64,000 nucleotides of DNA. It comes from Lysobacterales bacterium. GTDB lineage: Bacteria; Pseudomonadota; Gammaproteobacteria; Xanthomonadales; SZUA-38. Every line of letters starts with the position of its first letter. Position 1 is the first letter of the stretch. The translations under genes were made by a program, and so were the position numbers. Below are positions 41,663-50,683 of the stretch, in pieces. The notes under the pieces are model-generated. The model was given only the letters and a program-made list of their open reading frames with translations, was not told the DNA's origin and did no database searches. The DNA is taken from assembly GCA_028285525.1 (NCBI GenBank), contig JANQOZ010000050.1, forward strand, positions 1 through 64,000, in the 5' to 3' direction.

Positions 41663-42850
41663 ATGACCAACTTCGACGTGGTGATCCTCGGCGGCGGCGC
41701 GGCCGGCCTGATGTGCGCGATCACCGCCGGCCGGCGTGGCCGCCGGGTGCTGGTGCTCGAGGGGTCTAACAAGATCGGCAAAAAGATCCTGATGTCCGGG
41801 GGCGGCCGCTGCAACTTCACCAATCTCAATACCCGCCCCTCCCACTTTCTGTCGGCCAATCCCCACTTCTGCAAATCGGCCCTGAGCCGCTACAGCCCGG
41901 AGGAGTTTGTTGACCTCGTTGAGGCCCACCAGATTGCCTACCACGAGAAAACGGCTGGCCAGCTGTTTTGCGACGAGAGCTCGAAGCAGATTGTGGCGAT
42001 GCTCAAGGCTGAGTGTGACGCCGCCGGCGTCCGGGTCGAGACCCAAAGCGCGATCACCGACGTTGCGTCGCAAGCGGGCGGCTACCGGGTAAGCTGCCGA
42101 CTGGGTGAGGTTTACTGTGAATCGCTGGTGGTCGCGACCGGCGGGCTTTCCATTCCGCGCATGGGCGCCAGCGATTTTGGGTTCAGGCTGGCGCGTCAGT
42201 TTGGGCTCAAGGTTCGGCCAACCCGAGCAGGCCTGGTCCCCTTTACCTTTTCCGGAAAGATTGGCGAGATGGTGGCGCGGCTCTCGGGCGTTTCCGTACC
42301 CAGCTCGATGTCGTGCGGCCCGGCGGTGTTCGACGAAAACCTGCTGTTTACGCACCGTGGACTCAGCGGCCCGGCCGCGCTGCAGCTCTCCAGCTATTGG
42401 CGGGAAGGGCAGCAGATCTCGGTCAACCTGCTGCCAAACCTCGCGGCGTCGGAGGACCTGGTGACGCGCAAGGGTGATGAGCCCCGGCAGCGCCTGCGGA
42501 CGTTGCTTGGCCGCTGGCTGCCCAAAGCGCTGGTGAACGAGCTGCAGCGCGATTTCTGGCCAGGGCTCGCAGAGCTGCCGCTGGCAGAAATTGCGGACCA
42601 GAAACTTCGAGACCTTGCCCGCAGGCTCAGCGATTGGCGTCTGCTGCCCTCAGGTACCGAAGGCTATCGGACCGCGGAGGTGACCCTGGGCGGCGTGGAT
42701 ACCGATGAGCTGTCCTCCACCACGATGGAATGCCGGCGCCATAAAGGTCTTTTCTTCATCGGTGAAGTGGTTGACGTCACCGGGCATCTCGGGGGATTCA
42801 ATTTTCAATGGGCCTGGGCATCAGCGGTCGCTGCAGGCCAGGTTGTCTAG
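41663..42850 (+). CDS. YhiN/HI0933-family FAD-dependent flavoprotein
   Basis: The 395-residue protein has the FAD dinucleotide fold FDVVILGGGAAGLMCAITAGRRGRRVLVLE, followed by KIGKKILMSGGGRCNFTN, which is the HI0933 family hallmark, LVVATGGLSIPRMGASDFG, TEGYRTAEVTLGGVDTDEL and the C-terminal GLFFIGEVVDVTGHLGGFNFQWAWASAVAAG. Family function is not established (YhiN; possible tRNA or thiol redox role). It ends just before a strong bidirectional terminator. Confidence 0.9.
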   Translation: MTNFDVVILGGGAAGLMCAITAGRRGRRVLVLEGSNKIGKKILMSGGGRCNFTNLNTRPSHFLSANPHFCKSALSRYSPEEFVDLVEAHQIAYHEKTAGQLFCDESSKQIVAMLKAECDAAGVRVETQSAITDVASQAGGYRVSCRLGEVYCESLVVATGGLSIPRMGASDFGFRLARQFGLKVRPTRAGLVPFTFSGKIGEMVARLSGVSVPSSMSCGPAVFDENLLFTHRGLSGPAALQLSSYWREGQQISVNLLPNLAASEDLVTRKGDEPRQRLRTLLGRWLPKALVNELQRDFWPGLAELPLAEIADQKLRDLARRLSDWRLLPSGTEGYRTAEVTLGGVDTDELSSTTMECRRHKGLFFIGEVVDVTGHLGGFNFQWAWASAVAAGQVV

Positions 42851-42870
42851 CGTGCAATTGCGGCAGGCCC

Positions 42871-42900
42871 AAAAAAAGCAGGGCCGTTTGGCCCTGCTTT
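42871..42900. terminator. Bidirectional Rho-independent terminator
   Basis: AAAGCAGGGCC (42875-42885) pairs with GGCCCTGCTTT (42890-42900) around the loop GTTT. On the minus strand the stem runs into seven T (complement of A 42871-42877), a strong terminator for the cold-shock gene; on the plus strand it ends with TTT for the YhiN gene. Confidence 0.9.
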
Positions 42901-42957
42901 GCTGCAGCTCATTCGAGCCGCTCGTCTCTGCTGCCGTAGGGCAGCGGACTGACCGTC

Positions 42958-43164
42958 TTAGATAACGGTGATGTTGTCCGCCTGAAGACCTTTCTGGCCC
43001 TGGGTGACGGTGAACTGCACCTTTTGGCCTTCGATCAGGGTTCGGTGACCTTCAGCATTGATGGCCTTGAAATGGGCGAACACGTCCGGGCCGGACTCCT
43101 GTTCGATAAAACCATAACCCTTAGCGTCGTTGAACCACTTAACGGTGCCAGTAGTAGTAGACAT
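42958..43164 (-). CDS. Cold-shock domain protein (CspA family)
   Basis: The 68-residue protein is a single cold-shock domain with RNP1 (GYGFIEQ, in KGYGFI) and RNP2 (DVFAHF, normally VFVHF), starting [15 protein letters not shown] and ending [10 protein letters not shown]. It binds single-stranded RNA/DNA and acts as an RNA chaperone. The gene has a long leader (see promoter) and ends at a strong terminator. Which Csp paralogue it is cannot be told. Confidence 0.96.
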   Translation of the reverse strand: MSTTTGTVKWFNDAKGYGFIEQESGPDVFAHFKAINAEGHRTLIEGQKVQFTVTQGQKGLQADNITVI

Positions 43165-43323
43165 GAAAACTTCCTATTTGCGATTAATCAATGGGTGACC
43201 GCCGCGGCGGCCGACTAACGGCTGGATCTATTGCTTTTACTTATGCCAAACAGGACGAGGTACTACAGAGGTGCCATCGAAATGGAATACATAAATATCG
43301 GGCTAAATCTACGAGCCGAGGGC

Positions 43324-43351
43324 AAAATACACTGCTGTCGAAGAAAGTCAA
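43324..43351 (-). promoter_or_regulatory. Sigma-70 promoter and long leader of the cold-shock gene
   Basis: Read on the minus strand: -35 TTGACT (43346-43351), 16-bp spacer, -10 TATTTT (43324-43329). Transcription should start near 43317, giving a 5' leader of about 150 nt to the ATG at 43164, as in cspA-type genes whose leaders act as cold sensors. The 303-bp stretch 43165-43467 holds no gene; the rest is this leader and the palindrome listed separately. The leader contains GC-rich GCCGCCGCGGCGG. Confidence 0.6.
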
Positions 43352-43358
43352 TGAATAT

Positions 43359-43374
43359 CTTCACATTTGTGAAG
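43359..43374. promoter_or_regulatory. 16-bp palindrome upstream of the csp promoter
   Basis: CTTCACA-TT-TGTGAAG has 7-bp perfect arms and lies 8 bp upstream of the csp -35 box. It sits in the divergent gap between csp and the DUF971 gene, so it could be an operator for either. The TCACA/TGTGA arms are those of a CRP-like site but in the inverted orientation and spacing, so the binding protein is unknown. Confidence 0.45.
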
Positions 43375-43467
43375 CCCAAATTGACATTTTCTCTGCGCGC
43401 GTGAAGCGGGTGGGTGCAGACCCCGGTCGATCTGGCGACAGGCCGCGCCAGGCCTTATCCTTGCGGC

Positions 43468-43827
43468 ATGGACCAGCCCGTTCCCACGGATATTACGCTG
43501 CACCAGAGCTCTCGAATTCTGGAGGTGGCGTTCGACGACGGCCAGCGATTTAAGCTGCCCTGCGAATACCTTCGCGTGCATTCACCGTCAGCCGAAGTTC
43601 AGGGCCACGGACCCGGTCAGCGGGTGCTGCAGACCGGCAAGCGCGACGTGAATATCATGAACGTGGTCCCGGTCGGCAACTACGCAGTGGGTTTACACTT
43701 CTCCGACGGCCACTCGACCGGGCTCTACTCCTGGAAGACCCTTTACGATCTCGGCACAAACCATGAGCAATACTGGCAGGCTTACCTCAATGAGCTGTCG
43801 GCCGCCGGCGCCAGCCGTGACTCCTGA
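43468..43827 (+). CDS. DUF971 (GBBH-like N-terminal) protein
   Basis: The 119-residue protein matches DUF971: [46 protein letters not shown] and [28 protein letters not shown], the small domain also found at the N-terminus of gamma-butyrobetaine hydroxylase. It is often next to ubiE or Fe-S genes. I start at ATG 43468; the upstream ATG at 43414 adds unrelated sequence. It is followed by ubiE 23 bp on and probably leads the ubiquinone operon. Confidence 0.88.
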   Translation: MDQPVPTDITLHQSSRILEVAFDDGQRFKLPCEYLRVHSPSAEVQGHGPGQRVLQTGKRDVNIMNVVPVGNYAVGLHFSDGHSTGLYSWKTLYDLGTNHEQYWQAYLNELSAAGASRDS

Positions 43828-43850
43828 ACAAAACTCGAAACCTTTCCCCG

Positions 43851-44624
43851 ATGAATAAACCCCTTGAGCCTTCCGGCGTCGGAACCGAAACCACCCACTT
43901 CGGTTTTCGCGACGTGCCGGTGGCAGAAAAACAAAAGCTGGTCGGTGAGGTTTTTACCTCGGTAGCAACCCGCTACGACCTGATGAACGACCTGATGTCG
44001 CTCGGCATCCATCGCCTGTGGAAGCGTCACTTTGCCTCGACCGCACGGGTTCGCGCCGGGGCCAAGGTGCTGGATCTGGCGGGCGGAACCGGAGACATCG
44101 CCTCGCTCCTGTATCCCAAGCTTGGCGAGACCGGTTCGGTAGTGGTCGCCGACATCAACGCGGCCATGCTGGACTGCGGGCGCGACCGGCTGCTGGACGA
44201 AGGCAAGCTGCGCCGAAGCCATTTCATTCAGGCCAACGCCGAAGCGCTGCCGTTTGCCGACAAGTCTTTTGACCTGGTGACGATGGCCTTCGGGCTGCGC
44301 AATGTCACCGACAAAGACGCCGCGCTGCGCAGCATCTACCGGGTCCTCAAGCCCGGCGGGCGTGTCATGGTGCTGGAGTTTTCCCAGCTGCGCCCGCCGC
44401 TGCTGCGACCGGCTTACGACTGGTATTCCTTTAACGTGCTGCCGGCGCTGGGCTCGCGGGTCGCCGGTGACGCCGAAAGCTATCGGTACCTCGCCGAGTC
44501 GATCCGCAAGCATCCGGATCAGGCGACGCTTGACGAAATGATCGCTGAGGCGGGTTTTGTGCTCGGCGGACACCGAAACCTGAGCGCCGGCCTGGTCGCT
44601 ATCCACCATGGGGTCAGACCATGA
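43851..44624 (+). CDS. ubiE: Ubiquinone/menaquinone C-methyltransferase
   Basis: The 257-residue SAM methyltransferase has the UbiE signatures: [45 protein letters not shown] and [15 protein letters not shown] (SAM motif I), plus [34 protein letters not shown] and [22 protein letters not shown]. It methylates the ring carbon of the quinone precursor. Overlaps ubiJ by 4 bp (ATGA). Confidence 0.97.
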   Translation: MNKPLEPSGVGTETTHFGFRDVPVAEKQKLVGEVFTSVATRYDLMNDLMSLGIHRLWKRHFASTARVRAGAKVLDLAGGTGDIASLLYPKLGETGSVVVADINAAMLDCGRDRLLDEGKLRRSHFIQANAEALPFADKSFDLVTMAFGLRNVTDKDAALRSIYRVLKPGGRVMVLEFSQLRPPLLRPAYDWYSFNVLPALGSRVAGDAESYRYLAESIRKHPDQATLDEMIAEAGFVLGGHRNLSAGLVAIHHGVRP

Positions 44625-45250
44625 GCGAAGTCCGCGAGGAAGCGGTCAGCGACGGCGCCAGGCGTTTGGCCGACGGCGTCAATCGGCTGCTGGCCCGGTT
44701 CCTGAAGCTGGATCCCGAGGTAAGCCGGAAGCTGCGCTCCCTCGAGGGTCGATCGCTGGCTGTGACGCTGGACGGGCCGGACCTGTCCTTTCACCTGCGC
44801 TGCGATGATCGACAGCTCAGGGCCGTTGCGGGCCTGCCCGAGGCGCCCGGCGCGGTGCTGAAGGCAACGCCGGGGGCTTTTATGGCGCTGGCGGCGAGCG
44901 GCGGCACGGGTGCGGTTGGCAGGGTCTCGGTGGAGGGAGACGCTGAAACCGCTCGCCGCTTCCAGCAGTTCTTTACGGATCTCAGCCCGGACTGGGAAGA
45001 GGCGCTGACGTCGCTGTTTGGCGACGTGCTCGGCTTTCAGGTGTCGCAGTTCATGGGGCGCGGCTTTTCGTGGCTGAAGTCCGCCGGTCGGGGGCTGTCC
45101 GAGACCGGCAGCGAATATCTGCGCGAGGAGAGCCGGCAGCTGGTGACGCGGCCCGAAATGGAGCTGTTTCTGGACGCGGTGGACGACCTTCGAGAGGACG
45201 TCGATCGGCTGGAGGCCAGGATTCGGGCGCGGCGTCGCCGAGCCGACTAA
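44621..45250 (+). CDS. ubiJ: UbiJ, ubiquinone biosynthesis accessory protein (SCP2 domain)
   Basis: The 209-residue protein has an SCP2/sterol-carrier lipid-binding region (about 15-125: [54 protein letters not shown]) and a C-terminal coiled coil ([14 protein letters not shown]). It sits between ubiE and ubiB as in other gammaproteobacteria, where UbiJ and UbiK hold the Ubi enzyme complex. Sequence conservation is weak as expected. Confidence 0.88.
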   Translation: MSEVREEAVSDGARRLADGVNRLLARFLKLDPEVSRKLRSLEGRSLAVTLDGPDLSFHLRCDDRQLRAVAGLPEAPGAVLKATPGAFMALAASGGTGAVGRVSVEGDAETARRFQQFFTDLSPDWEEALTSLFGDVLGFQVSQFMGRGFSWLKSAGRGLSETGSEYLREESRQLVTRPEMELFLDAVDDLREDVDRLEARIRARRRRAD

Positions 45251-45253
45251 ACC

Positions 45254-46909
45254 GTGATTCGCTTCAGGCAGATTCGCCGGCTCGCCGGCATTGCGTCGGT
45301 GCTGGCCAAATACCGGCTGGAGGACGTGTTGGCGAAAACGAGCCTGGCGCGGCTCGCCCGGCTCATTGCCTGGGTCCAGCCGTGGCGGGCCAAGGCCACC
45401 GATGAACCCCTGGGGCGGCGCCTGCGCATGGCGCTGGACGACCTCGGGCCGATCTTCGTCAAGCTCGGTCAGATGCTTTCCACCCGCCGGGATCTGCTGC
45501 CCAAGGACATCGCCGACGAGCTGGCTCTGCTGCAGGATCGCGTGGCGCCGTTTCCCGGTGACCAGGCCCGGGTCGCGGTGGAAAAGGCCCTTGGCCAGCC
45601 GATCATCGAGGTGTTTTCCGAGTTCGAGGATGAGGCGCTGGCTTCAGCCTCCGTGGCGCAGGTGCATGCAGCGGTGCTCACCAACGGCGACGAGGTTGTG
45701 GTGAAGGTGCTGCGCCCCGGGATCGCGGCGCGAGTGCGGCGGGATCTGGAGCTGATCAACATCATCGCCCTGATGGTGGATCGCTTCTGGACCGGGGCGG
45801 TCAACGTTCGCCCGGTAGAGCTGGTCGCGGAACTGTCCGGCACGCTCTACAACGAGCTCGACCTGCAGCGAGAGGCTGCAAACGCGTCGCAGCTCAAGCG
45901 GAATTTTGCCGGCGACCGGGAGCTCTACGTCCCCGCCATCTACTGGGACTACACCTATCAGCAGGTGATGGTGATGGAGCGGGTCTACGGCATACCCATC
46001 GATAACGTTGATGCCCTGCGGGAGGCCGGGGTCAACATGAAGCTGCTGGCGGAACGGGGCAACCGCATCTTCTACACCCAGGTGTTCCGCGACAACTTTT
46101 TTCATGCCGACATGCATCCGGGCAACATCCTGGTCAACGCCACCGATCCGGCGGACCCGACCTACATTGCGCTCGACTTCGGCATCGTGGGCAGTATGCC
46201 GTCGGAACACCTTTACTATCTCGCGGAAAACTTCCTCGCGTTCTTTAACCAGGACTATCGCCGGGTCGCCGTACTGCATATGGAAGCAGGCTGGATTCCG
46301 CCCGATTCCCGCATCGACCAGGTTGAGTCGGCGGTGCGCGCCGTGTGCGAACCGCAGCTGGTCAAGCCGCTGGCTGAGATTTCCATTGCGCAGGTGCTGT
46401 TCCAGCTTTTTGACGTGGCGCGGCAGTTCCAGCTGACCGCCCAGCCCGAGCTGATCCTGCTGCAGAAGACGCTCCTGAACATCGAGGGAGTCGGGCGCCA
46501 GGTCTACCCGGAGCTCGACATCTGGACCACGTCCAAGCCGGTGCTGGAAAAGATCATGGCCGAACGGCTGGGCGTCGATGCGGCTGCCAAAGATCTGCAG
46601 GAACATTTGCCTGCCTGGCTGGCACGGGCTCCGAGGGTGCCCGGCATGCTCTTTGACTCCCTGGAAAAGGTGAGCGCCGGCAAGCTTGAAACGCGGCTGA
46701 AGAGTGATGATCTGAAGGCCATCAGTGACCTGATCCAGCAGCGCAGCAACAACACCGCGTGGGCGGTGTTTGCGGCGGGATTTGCCATGATCGCCACGCT
46801 GCTGGGGCTGTTTGGGCAGCCGCACACCCAGTTCCTGGGCATGCCGCTTTGGCCGACGCTGTCCGGCCTGGCGGCCGTCTGGTGCGGGTGGCGCGCGGTC
46901 GGTCGCTAA
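45254..46909 (+). CDS. ubiB: UbiB, ubiquinone biosynthesis ADCK/ABC1-type ATPase
   Basis: The 551-residue protein is the atypical kinase/ATPase of coenzyme Q synthesis: KLGQMLSTRRDLLPKDIADELALLQDRV (KxGQ motif), SASVAQVHAAVLTNGDEVVVKVLRPGI (Ala-rich loop with Lys), ELDLQREAANASQLKRNF, and FFHADMHPGNILVN with ALDFGIVGSM (metal-binding). Two C-terminal membrane helices (about 500-550) anchor it. GTG start at 45254, 3 bp after the ubiJ stop. Confidence 0.95.
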   Translation: MIRFRQIRRLAGIASVLAKYRLEDVLAKTSLARLARLIAWVQPWRAKATDEPLGRRLRMALDDLGPIFVKLGQMLSTRRDLLPKDIADELALLQDRVAPFPGDQARVAVEKALGQPIIEVFSEFEDEALASASVAQVHAAVLTNGDEVVVKVLRPGIAARVRRDLELINIIALMVDRFWTGAVNVRPVELVAELSGTLYNELDLQREAANASQLKRNFAGDRELYVPAIYWDYTYQQVMVMERVYGIPIDNVDALREAGVNMKLLAERGNRIFYTQVFRDNFFHADMHPGNILVNATDPADPTYIALDFGIVGSMPSEHLYYLAENFLAFFNQDYRRVAVLHMEAGWIPPDSRIDQVESAVRAVCEPQLVKPLAEISIAQVLFQLFDVARQFQLTAQPELILLQKTLLNIEGVGRQVYPELDIWTTSKPVLEKIMAERLGVDAAAKDLQEHLPAWLARAPRVPGMLFDSLEKVSAGKLETRLKSDDLKAISDLIQQRSNNTAWAVFAAGFAMIATLLGLFGQPHTQFLGMPLWPTLSGLAAVWCGWRAVGR

Positions 46910-46924
46910 TAGCCTCCTTTTCCC

Positions 46925-47410
46925 TTACTCCAGGTTTTTGATGACGGTGAGCACCGCCTGACGACACCGGTCCAGCGTTTCGGTCAGCGCCTCGTCGGCC
47001 TCCTGCGCAGCCGCCCGATCGTCGCCGCGCAGCGTATCGACCGAGGCTGACCAATCATCCACGAGGGTTTGCATTGTCTGCGGTACCGGATCGGGCAGCA
47101 GCGTGCTCAAGGTCAGACCCGCCTTCAGTTCGCCCCAGCCGTCCACCCACAGCTCGGTGCGTCGGTCGGTGGGATAGACCATGGCGTTCACCACCGACTG
47201 GAACTGCTCGAGGTGATTGATGACCTCAAAAGCTGCATGGCGCAGATTGCGCTGCTGCTCGGTGGTCTCGTTACGCCACGTGTTGTAGCTGAGGCTGCAA
47301 ACTGCGATCGCCAGACTGATCAGGGCGACGGCGTTGCGCTGCACCTGGGCGGCAACTGACGACCGTGGCTCGGCACCAGCGTCGGTTGGCGTCTCGCCGC
47401 TGGCGCTCAC
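46925..47410 (-). CDS. Single-pass membrane protein of unknown function
   Basis: The 161-residue product has one membrane helix (AVALISLAIAVCSLSYNTW, about 30-48) and a helical C-terminal part (NLRHAAFEVINHLEQFQSVVNAMVY, LRGDDRAAAQEADEALTETLDRCRQAVL). I place the start at GTG 47410, overlapping the stop of the AhpD-like gene upstream (GTGA); the frame is open further upstream but antisense-like. Residue pattern EVxxHLxQxxxxVxAM suggests a helical sensor or scaffold. I do not recognise a family. Confidence 0.7.
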   Translation of the reverse strand: MSASGETPTDAGAEPRSSVAAQVQRNAVALISLAIAVCSLSYNTWRNETTEQQRNLRHAAFEVINHLEQFQSVVNAMVYPTDRRTELWVDGWGELKAGLTLSTLLPDPVPQTMQTLVDDWSASVDTLRGDDRAAAQEADEALTETLDRCRQAVLTVIKNLE

Positions 47411-48000
47411 GGGCGGTGCTTGCCGCCATCCCAGCCGCCGGAGGCGAGCACCCGCTCGCCCATCCGGGTCGGCGAATCTTCGATCTGCGTTGCCATGGAG
47501 TCGTTCCAGCGGTTGAGAAACCCGTAAAGGCAAACGGCACCCAGGATTTCGCAGATCTGGTTATCGGTCCAGTGTTCGCGCATGCGCACCATCAGCGGCT
47601 CATCGACCGCGTTGGGCACCGAGCCTGCGGCCAGCGCATAGTCCAACGCCACCCGCTCAGCTTCGCTGTAGTGATCGCTGGTCTGGTAATCCCAGATCGC
47701 GTCGATCTTGGCCTGGCTGATGCCGTGAATCTCGGCCGCGACCAGGGAATGCGCCTCGCAGTACTGGCAGCCCGCCGCGCGGCTCGCGAAATGGGCGATC
47801 AGCCGCTTGAAGCCCAGGTCGACCTCACCCTCAGGATCCATCACGGCATTGGTGAGCACGCCGAAGCCTTCCACCATCTTCGGCTTCCGCTGCATCGTTT
47901 TGAGGCTGTTCGGCACAAACCCGAGGATGCGTTCAAAGGTCTCGAAGGTGTCGGCGAGCTCCGGCGTGGTGGACGTTGGCAGCGGGGTCATATGAGCCAT
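47407..48000 (-). CDS. AhpD-like / carboxymuconolactone decarboxylase-family protein
   Basis: The 197-residue all-helical protein contains the CxxCxxxH-type motif in AAGCQYCEAHSLVAAEIHGIS, preceded by RLIAHFASRA, and ends with a paired helical repeat (DNQICEILGAVCLYGFLNRWNDSMA). This is the AhpD/CMD fold; members are thiol antioxidants or ring-opening decarboxylases. The Cys-x-x-Cys with the following His supports a peroxidase-type redox activity. It starts at ATG 48000 and is coupled to the downstream membrane protein gene. Divergent from the sulfotransferase-like gene. Confidence 0.85.
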   Translation of the reverse strand: MAHMTPLPTSTTPELADTFETFERILGFVPNSLKTMQRKPKMVEGFGVLTNAVMDPEGEVDLGFKRLIAHFASRAAGCQYCEAHSLVAAEIHGISQAKIDAIWDYQTSDHYSEAERVALDYALAAGSVPNAVDEPLMVRMREHWTDNQICEILGAVCLYGFLNRWNDSMATQIEDSPTRMGERVLASGGWDGGKHRP

Positions 48001-48094
48001 GTGGGTGGTTCTCCAGGTGAACAGAAATCGTTGTTTTGAGCCCCTTGGCGAGGGTTCGGCAGGCCGATATGATGCGCCATTTTGGGGGGCAAAA

Positions 48095-48835
48095 ATGAAC
48101 AGCGGGCATTGTAAGCGAATCTGTTTATGGTCGGGGCCTCGCAACGTATCAACCGCGGTGCTCTACGCATTCAACCAGCGTGACGATACGGTGGCGGTGG
48201 ACGAGCCGCTCTACGGCTATTACCTCAGTAACTCCCAGGCTGATCACCCGGGCGCGGCCGAGATCCTGCCGCGGCTCGAGCATGACGGCGAGAAGGTGAT
48301 CCGGGAACTGGTGCTGGGGCCATGCGAGAAACCGGTGCTGTTTCTCAAGCTGATGGCCCATCACCTGCCTGGTCTGGACCGCGCGTTTATGGACCAGACC
48401 AGCAACGTGATCCTGACCCGGGACCCACGTGAGGTGCTGGCCACGCTTCGCTTCCAGGTGAAGCAGCCCGCCATGGCCGACGCCGGCTACGATCAGCAGG
48501 TTGCGCTGCTGGAGCGCTACCCTGACATGCCGGTGCTGGACGCCAAACAGCTGCTGCTCAATCCGGAGGCGGTGCTGCGCGAGCTTTGTGACCGCCTGCA
48601 GATCCCGTTTGACGAGACGATGCTGAGCTGGCCGGAGGGCGCTAAAGCCTGCGACGGGCCCTGGGCGCCGTACTGGTATCACAACGTGCACAAATCCCGG
48701 GGCTTTGCGCCCTACCAACCCTCCGCCAAGGTGATGCCGCCCGAGCTTCAGCCGCTGCTCGAGGAGTGCCAGCCTCTTTACGAAACGTTACTCGAGCGCG
48801 CGATCCGCGCGCCCGAGCTGGAGTCCACTCGATGA
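48095..48835 (+). CDS. Sulfotransferase-family protein
   Basis: The 246-residue protein has a P-loop-like start (CKRICLWSGPRNVSTAVLYAFNQRDD, the 5' PSB loop equivalent) and NVILTRDPREVLATLRFQ (3' phosphate-binding equivalent), as in PAPS-dependent sulfotransferases. ATG 48095 has a G-rich ribosome-binding site. It overlaps the class IV aminotransferase gene by 4 bp. Fused versions of exactly this pair, of similar total size, are known to me as the branched-chain-aminotransferase-like proteins of plants. Acceptor and whether it uses PAPS are unknown. Confidence 0.82.
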   Translation: MNSGHCKRICLWSGPRNVSTAVLYAFNQRDDTVAVDEPLYGYYLSNSQADHPGAAEILPRLEHDGEKVIRELVLGPCEKPVLFLKLMAHHLPGLDRAFMDQTSNVILTRDPREVLATLRFQVKQPAMADAGYDQQVALLERYPDMPVLDAKQLLLNPEAVLRELCDRLQIPFDETMLSWPEGAKACDGPWAPYWYHNVHKSRGFAPYQPSAKVMPPELQPLLEECQPLYETLLERAIRAPELESTR

Positions 48836-49758
48836 TTGATCGAGAACAGCTGCTGCCCCATCTGGGTGACCCCCGCAATGCCGACATCCTGGTCCACGTC
48901 GGCGGCCGGCTGCTGCCCAGGCAGGACGCCCGCGTGTCCGTGTTTGATTCGGTTGTGCAGGGCGGGGATGCGGTCTGGGAAGGACTGCGCGTCTACGATG
49001 GCCGGATCTTTATGCTCGATCCGCACCTCGACCGCATGATCGATTCGGCCAAAGCGCTCGCGTTTGCCGACGTGCCTGACCGCAGCTCGATCAAGCAGGC
49101 CATCTTCGAAACGCTCGAAGCCAACGGCATGCGCGACGGCGCCCATATCCGGCTGACGCTGACGCGGGGAGAGAAGATCACCTCCGGCATGAGCCCCGCC
49201 TTCAATCGCTTCGGGCCCACGCTGATCGTGCTGGCGGAGTGGAAGCCGCCGGTCTACGACAACGCGGCCGGCATTCGGCTGATCACGTCAGCGATCCGGC
49301 GCAACACGAGCCAGTGCCTGGACTCGAAGATTCACCACAACAACCTGCTCAACAACATCCTGGCGAAGATCCAGGCCAACGTGGCGGGTGTCGACGATGC
49401 GCTGATGCTGGACGTGGCGGGCTTTCTGTCGGAAACCAACGCCACCAACGTGTTTGTCGTGCACGGCGGCAGGCTGCTGACGCCGCACGCCGACTCCTGC
49501 GTTCCTGGCGTCACCCGGGCGACGGTGCTGGAGCTCGCCGGGGAACTCGGCATCCCGATCGAAGAGCGCAACGTATCGCTGACCGAAGCCCACGCCGCGC
49601 AGGAGATGTTTACGACGGGCACCATGGGTGAATTGTCGCCGGTGATCGAGCTCGACGGCCGGCAAATCGGCGACGGCGCATGCGGCGCCGTCACCCGCCG
49701 GCTGCAGGACGAGTACGCGAAACGCACTCAGTTGCTGGGGGAACCGCTGCCGTTCTGA
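48832..49758 (+). CDS. Class IV PLP aminotransferase (BCAT/IlvE-like)
   Basis: The 308-residue fold-type IV enzyme has ARVSVFDSVVQGGDAVWEGLRVYDGRIFMLDPHLDRM, the PLP lysine in CLDSKIHHNNLLNNILAK (Lys166), ETNATNVFVVHGG and FTTGTMGELSPVIELDG. Family members transfer amino groups of branched-chain or D-amino acids, or lyse aminodeoxychorismate. Length is normal. The tight coupling to the sulfotransferase-like gene suggests a shared, non-housekeeping substrate rather than plain isoleucine/valine synthesis. Confidence 0.88.
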   Translation: MIDREQLLPHLGDPRNADILVHVGGRLLPRQDARVSVFDSVVQGGDAVWEGLRVYDGRIFMLDPHLDRMIDSAKALAFADVPDRSSIKQAIFETLEANGMRDGAHIRLTLTRGEKITSGMSPAFNRFGPTLIVLAEWKPPVYDNAAGIRLITSAIRRNTSQCLDSKIHHNNLLNNILAKIQANVAGVDDALMLDVAGFLSETNATNVFVVHGGRLLTPHADSCVPGVTRATVLELAGELGIPIEERNVSLTEAHAAQEMFTTGTMGELSPVIELDGRQIGDGACGAVTRRLQDEYAKRTQLLGEPLPF

Positions 49759-49832
49759 AAACCGGGCATAGCGCACTCAACTGGCAATCGGCCTGGGCTA
49801 TACTCGGCGTTGACTTGAATGAGGCACAGGTC

Positions 49833-50069
49833 ATGAAACGACACCTATTTCCCGCAGCGGTGCTGCTGGTCCCGGCGGTGCTCACCGCCGGCTGTTTCAA
49901 GCAGCCGACCAAAGAGGAGCTGTGGGAGGCCGACACGGCGCGGCGCGAGCAGTGCGACGAGATGCTGAAGGAGCTGCAGAACGCCAAAGATCGGCCGCTC
50001 ATCCGTCTGACGCTTCAGGAAAACTACAACCAGACCTGCGTCAACAACTATCCGGATCCCCCGGGCTGA
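49833..50069 (+). CDS. Small lipoprotein
   Basis: The 78-residue product has a leader with lipobox LTAGC and a short acidic/basic mature part (KQPTKEELWEADTARREQCDEMLKELQNAKDRP, ending NYPDPPG) with two further Cys. No family recognised. It lies 8 bp before the DUF938 methyltransferase gene. Confidence 0.7.
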   Translation: MKRHLFPAAVLLVPAVLTAGCFKQPTKEELWEADTARREQCDEMLKELQNAKDRPLIRLTLQENYNQTCVNNYPDPPG

Positions 50070-50077
50070 CGATCCCC

Positions 50078-50683
50078 TTGGAGCTGCCTTTTGCGCCGGC
50101 CTGCGAACGAAACCAGGAACCGATTCGGCAGGCGTTGAGCGAAGTCTTCCCCCGGCCGGCGCACATCCTTGAGCTCGCTTCCGGCACGGGTCAGCACGGG
50201 GTGTACCTGGCTCGCCATCTCAACTATCTCACCTGGCAATGCACCGACCTCAAGCCGGCGCTGGCTGGGCTGGGCGCCCGCATCGCGCAGGCCGAGCTGC
50301 CCAACCTACCGCCGCCCCGCGAGCTGGACGTGAGTCATCCAGCCTGGCTTCACGACTGGCCGGATCTCAAGGCGGACGGCGTGTTTGCCTGCAACCTGCT
50401 GCACATCGCGAGCTGGGACGCGGTGCTGGCCATGTTCCGCGGCTGCGCTCAGCTGCTGCATGCCGGGTCGACGCTGGCCATTTATGGGCCCTTCAACGAG
50501 AACGGCTTTACCTCGGACGGCAATGCGTCGCTGGATGCCTGGGCCCGTGAGTCATTTCCCGGCGGCGGGCTGCGCGAGCTGGAGGCGGTCGCCGGTGTTG
50601 CGGTGGACAGCGGTTTCCAGGAGCCCGAAGTGAAGCGCATGCCGGCAAACAACCTGCTGCTCACCCTGGTGCGAAACGCTTGA
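50078..50683 (+). CDS. DUF938-family SAM-dependent methyltransferase
   Basis: The 201-residue protein matches DUF938: FAPACERNQEPIRQALSEVFPRPAHILELASGTGQHGVYLARHL (SAM motif I LELASGTGQH), LKADGVFACNLLHIASWDAV, IYGPFNENGFTSDGNASLDAWARES. There is no ATG at the domain start; TTG at 50078 is the best candidate and is near the previous stop. Substrate unknown. Its end overlaps the start of the beta-propeller gene. Confidence 0.85.
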   Translation: MELPFAPACERNQEPIRQALSEVFPRPAHILELASGTGQHGVYLARHLNYLTWQCTDLKPALAGLGARIAQAELPNLPPPRELDVSHPAWLHDWPDLKADGVFACNLLHIASWDAVLAMFRGCAQLLHAGSTLAIYGPFNENGFTSDGNASLDAWARESFPGGGLRELEAVAGVAVDSGFQEPEVKRMPANNLLLTLVRNA

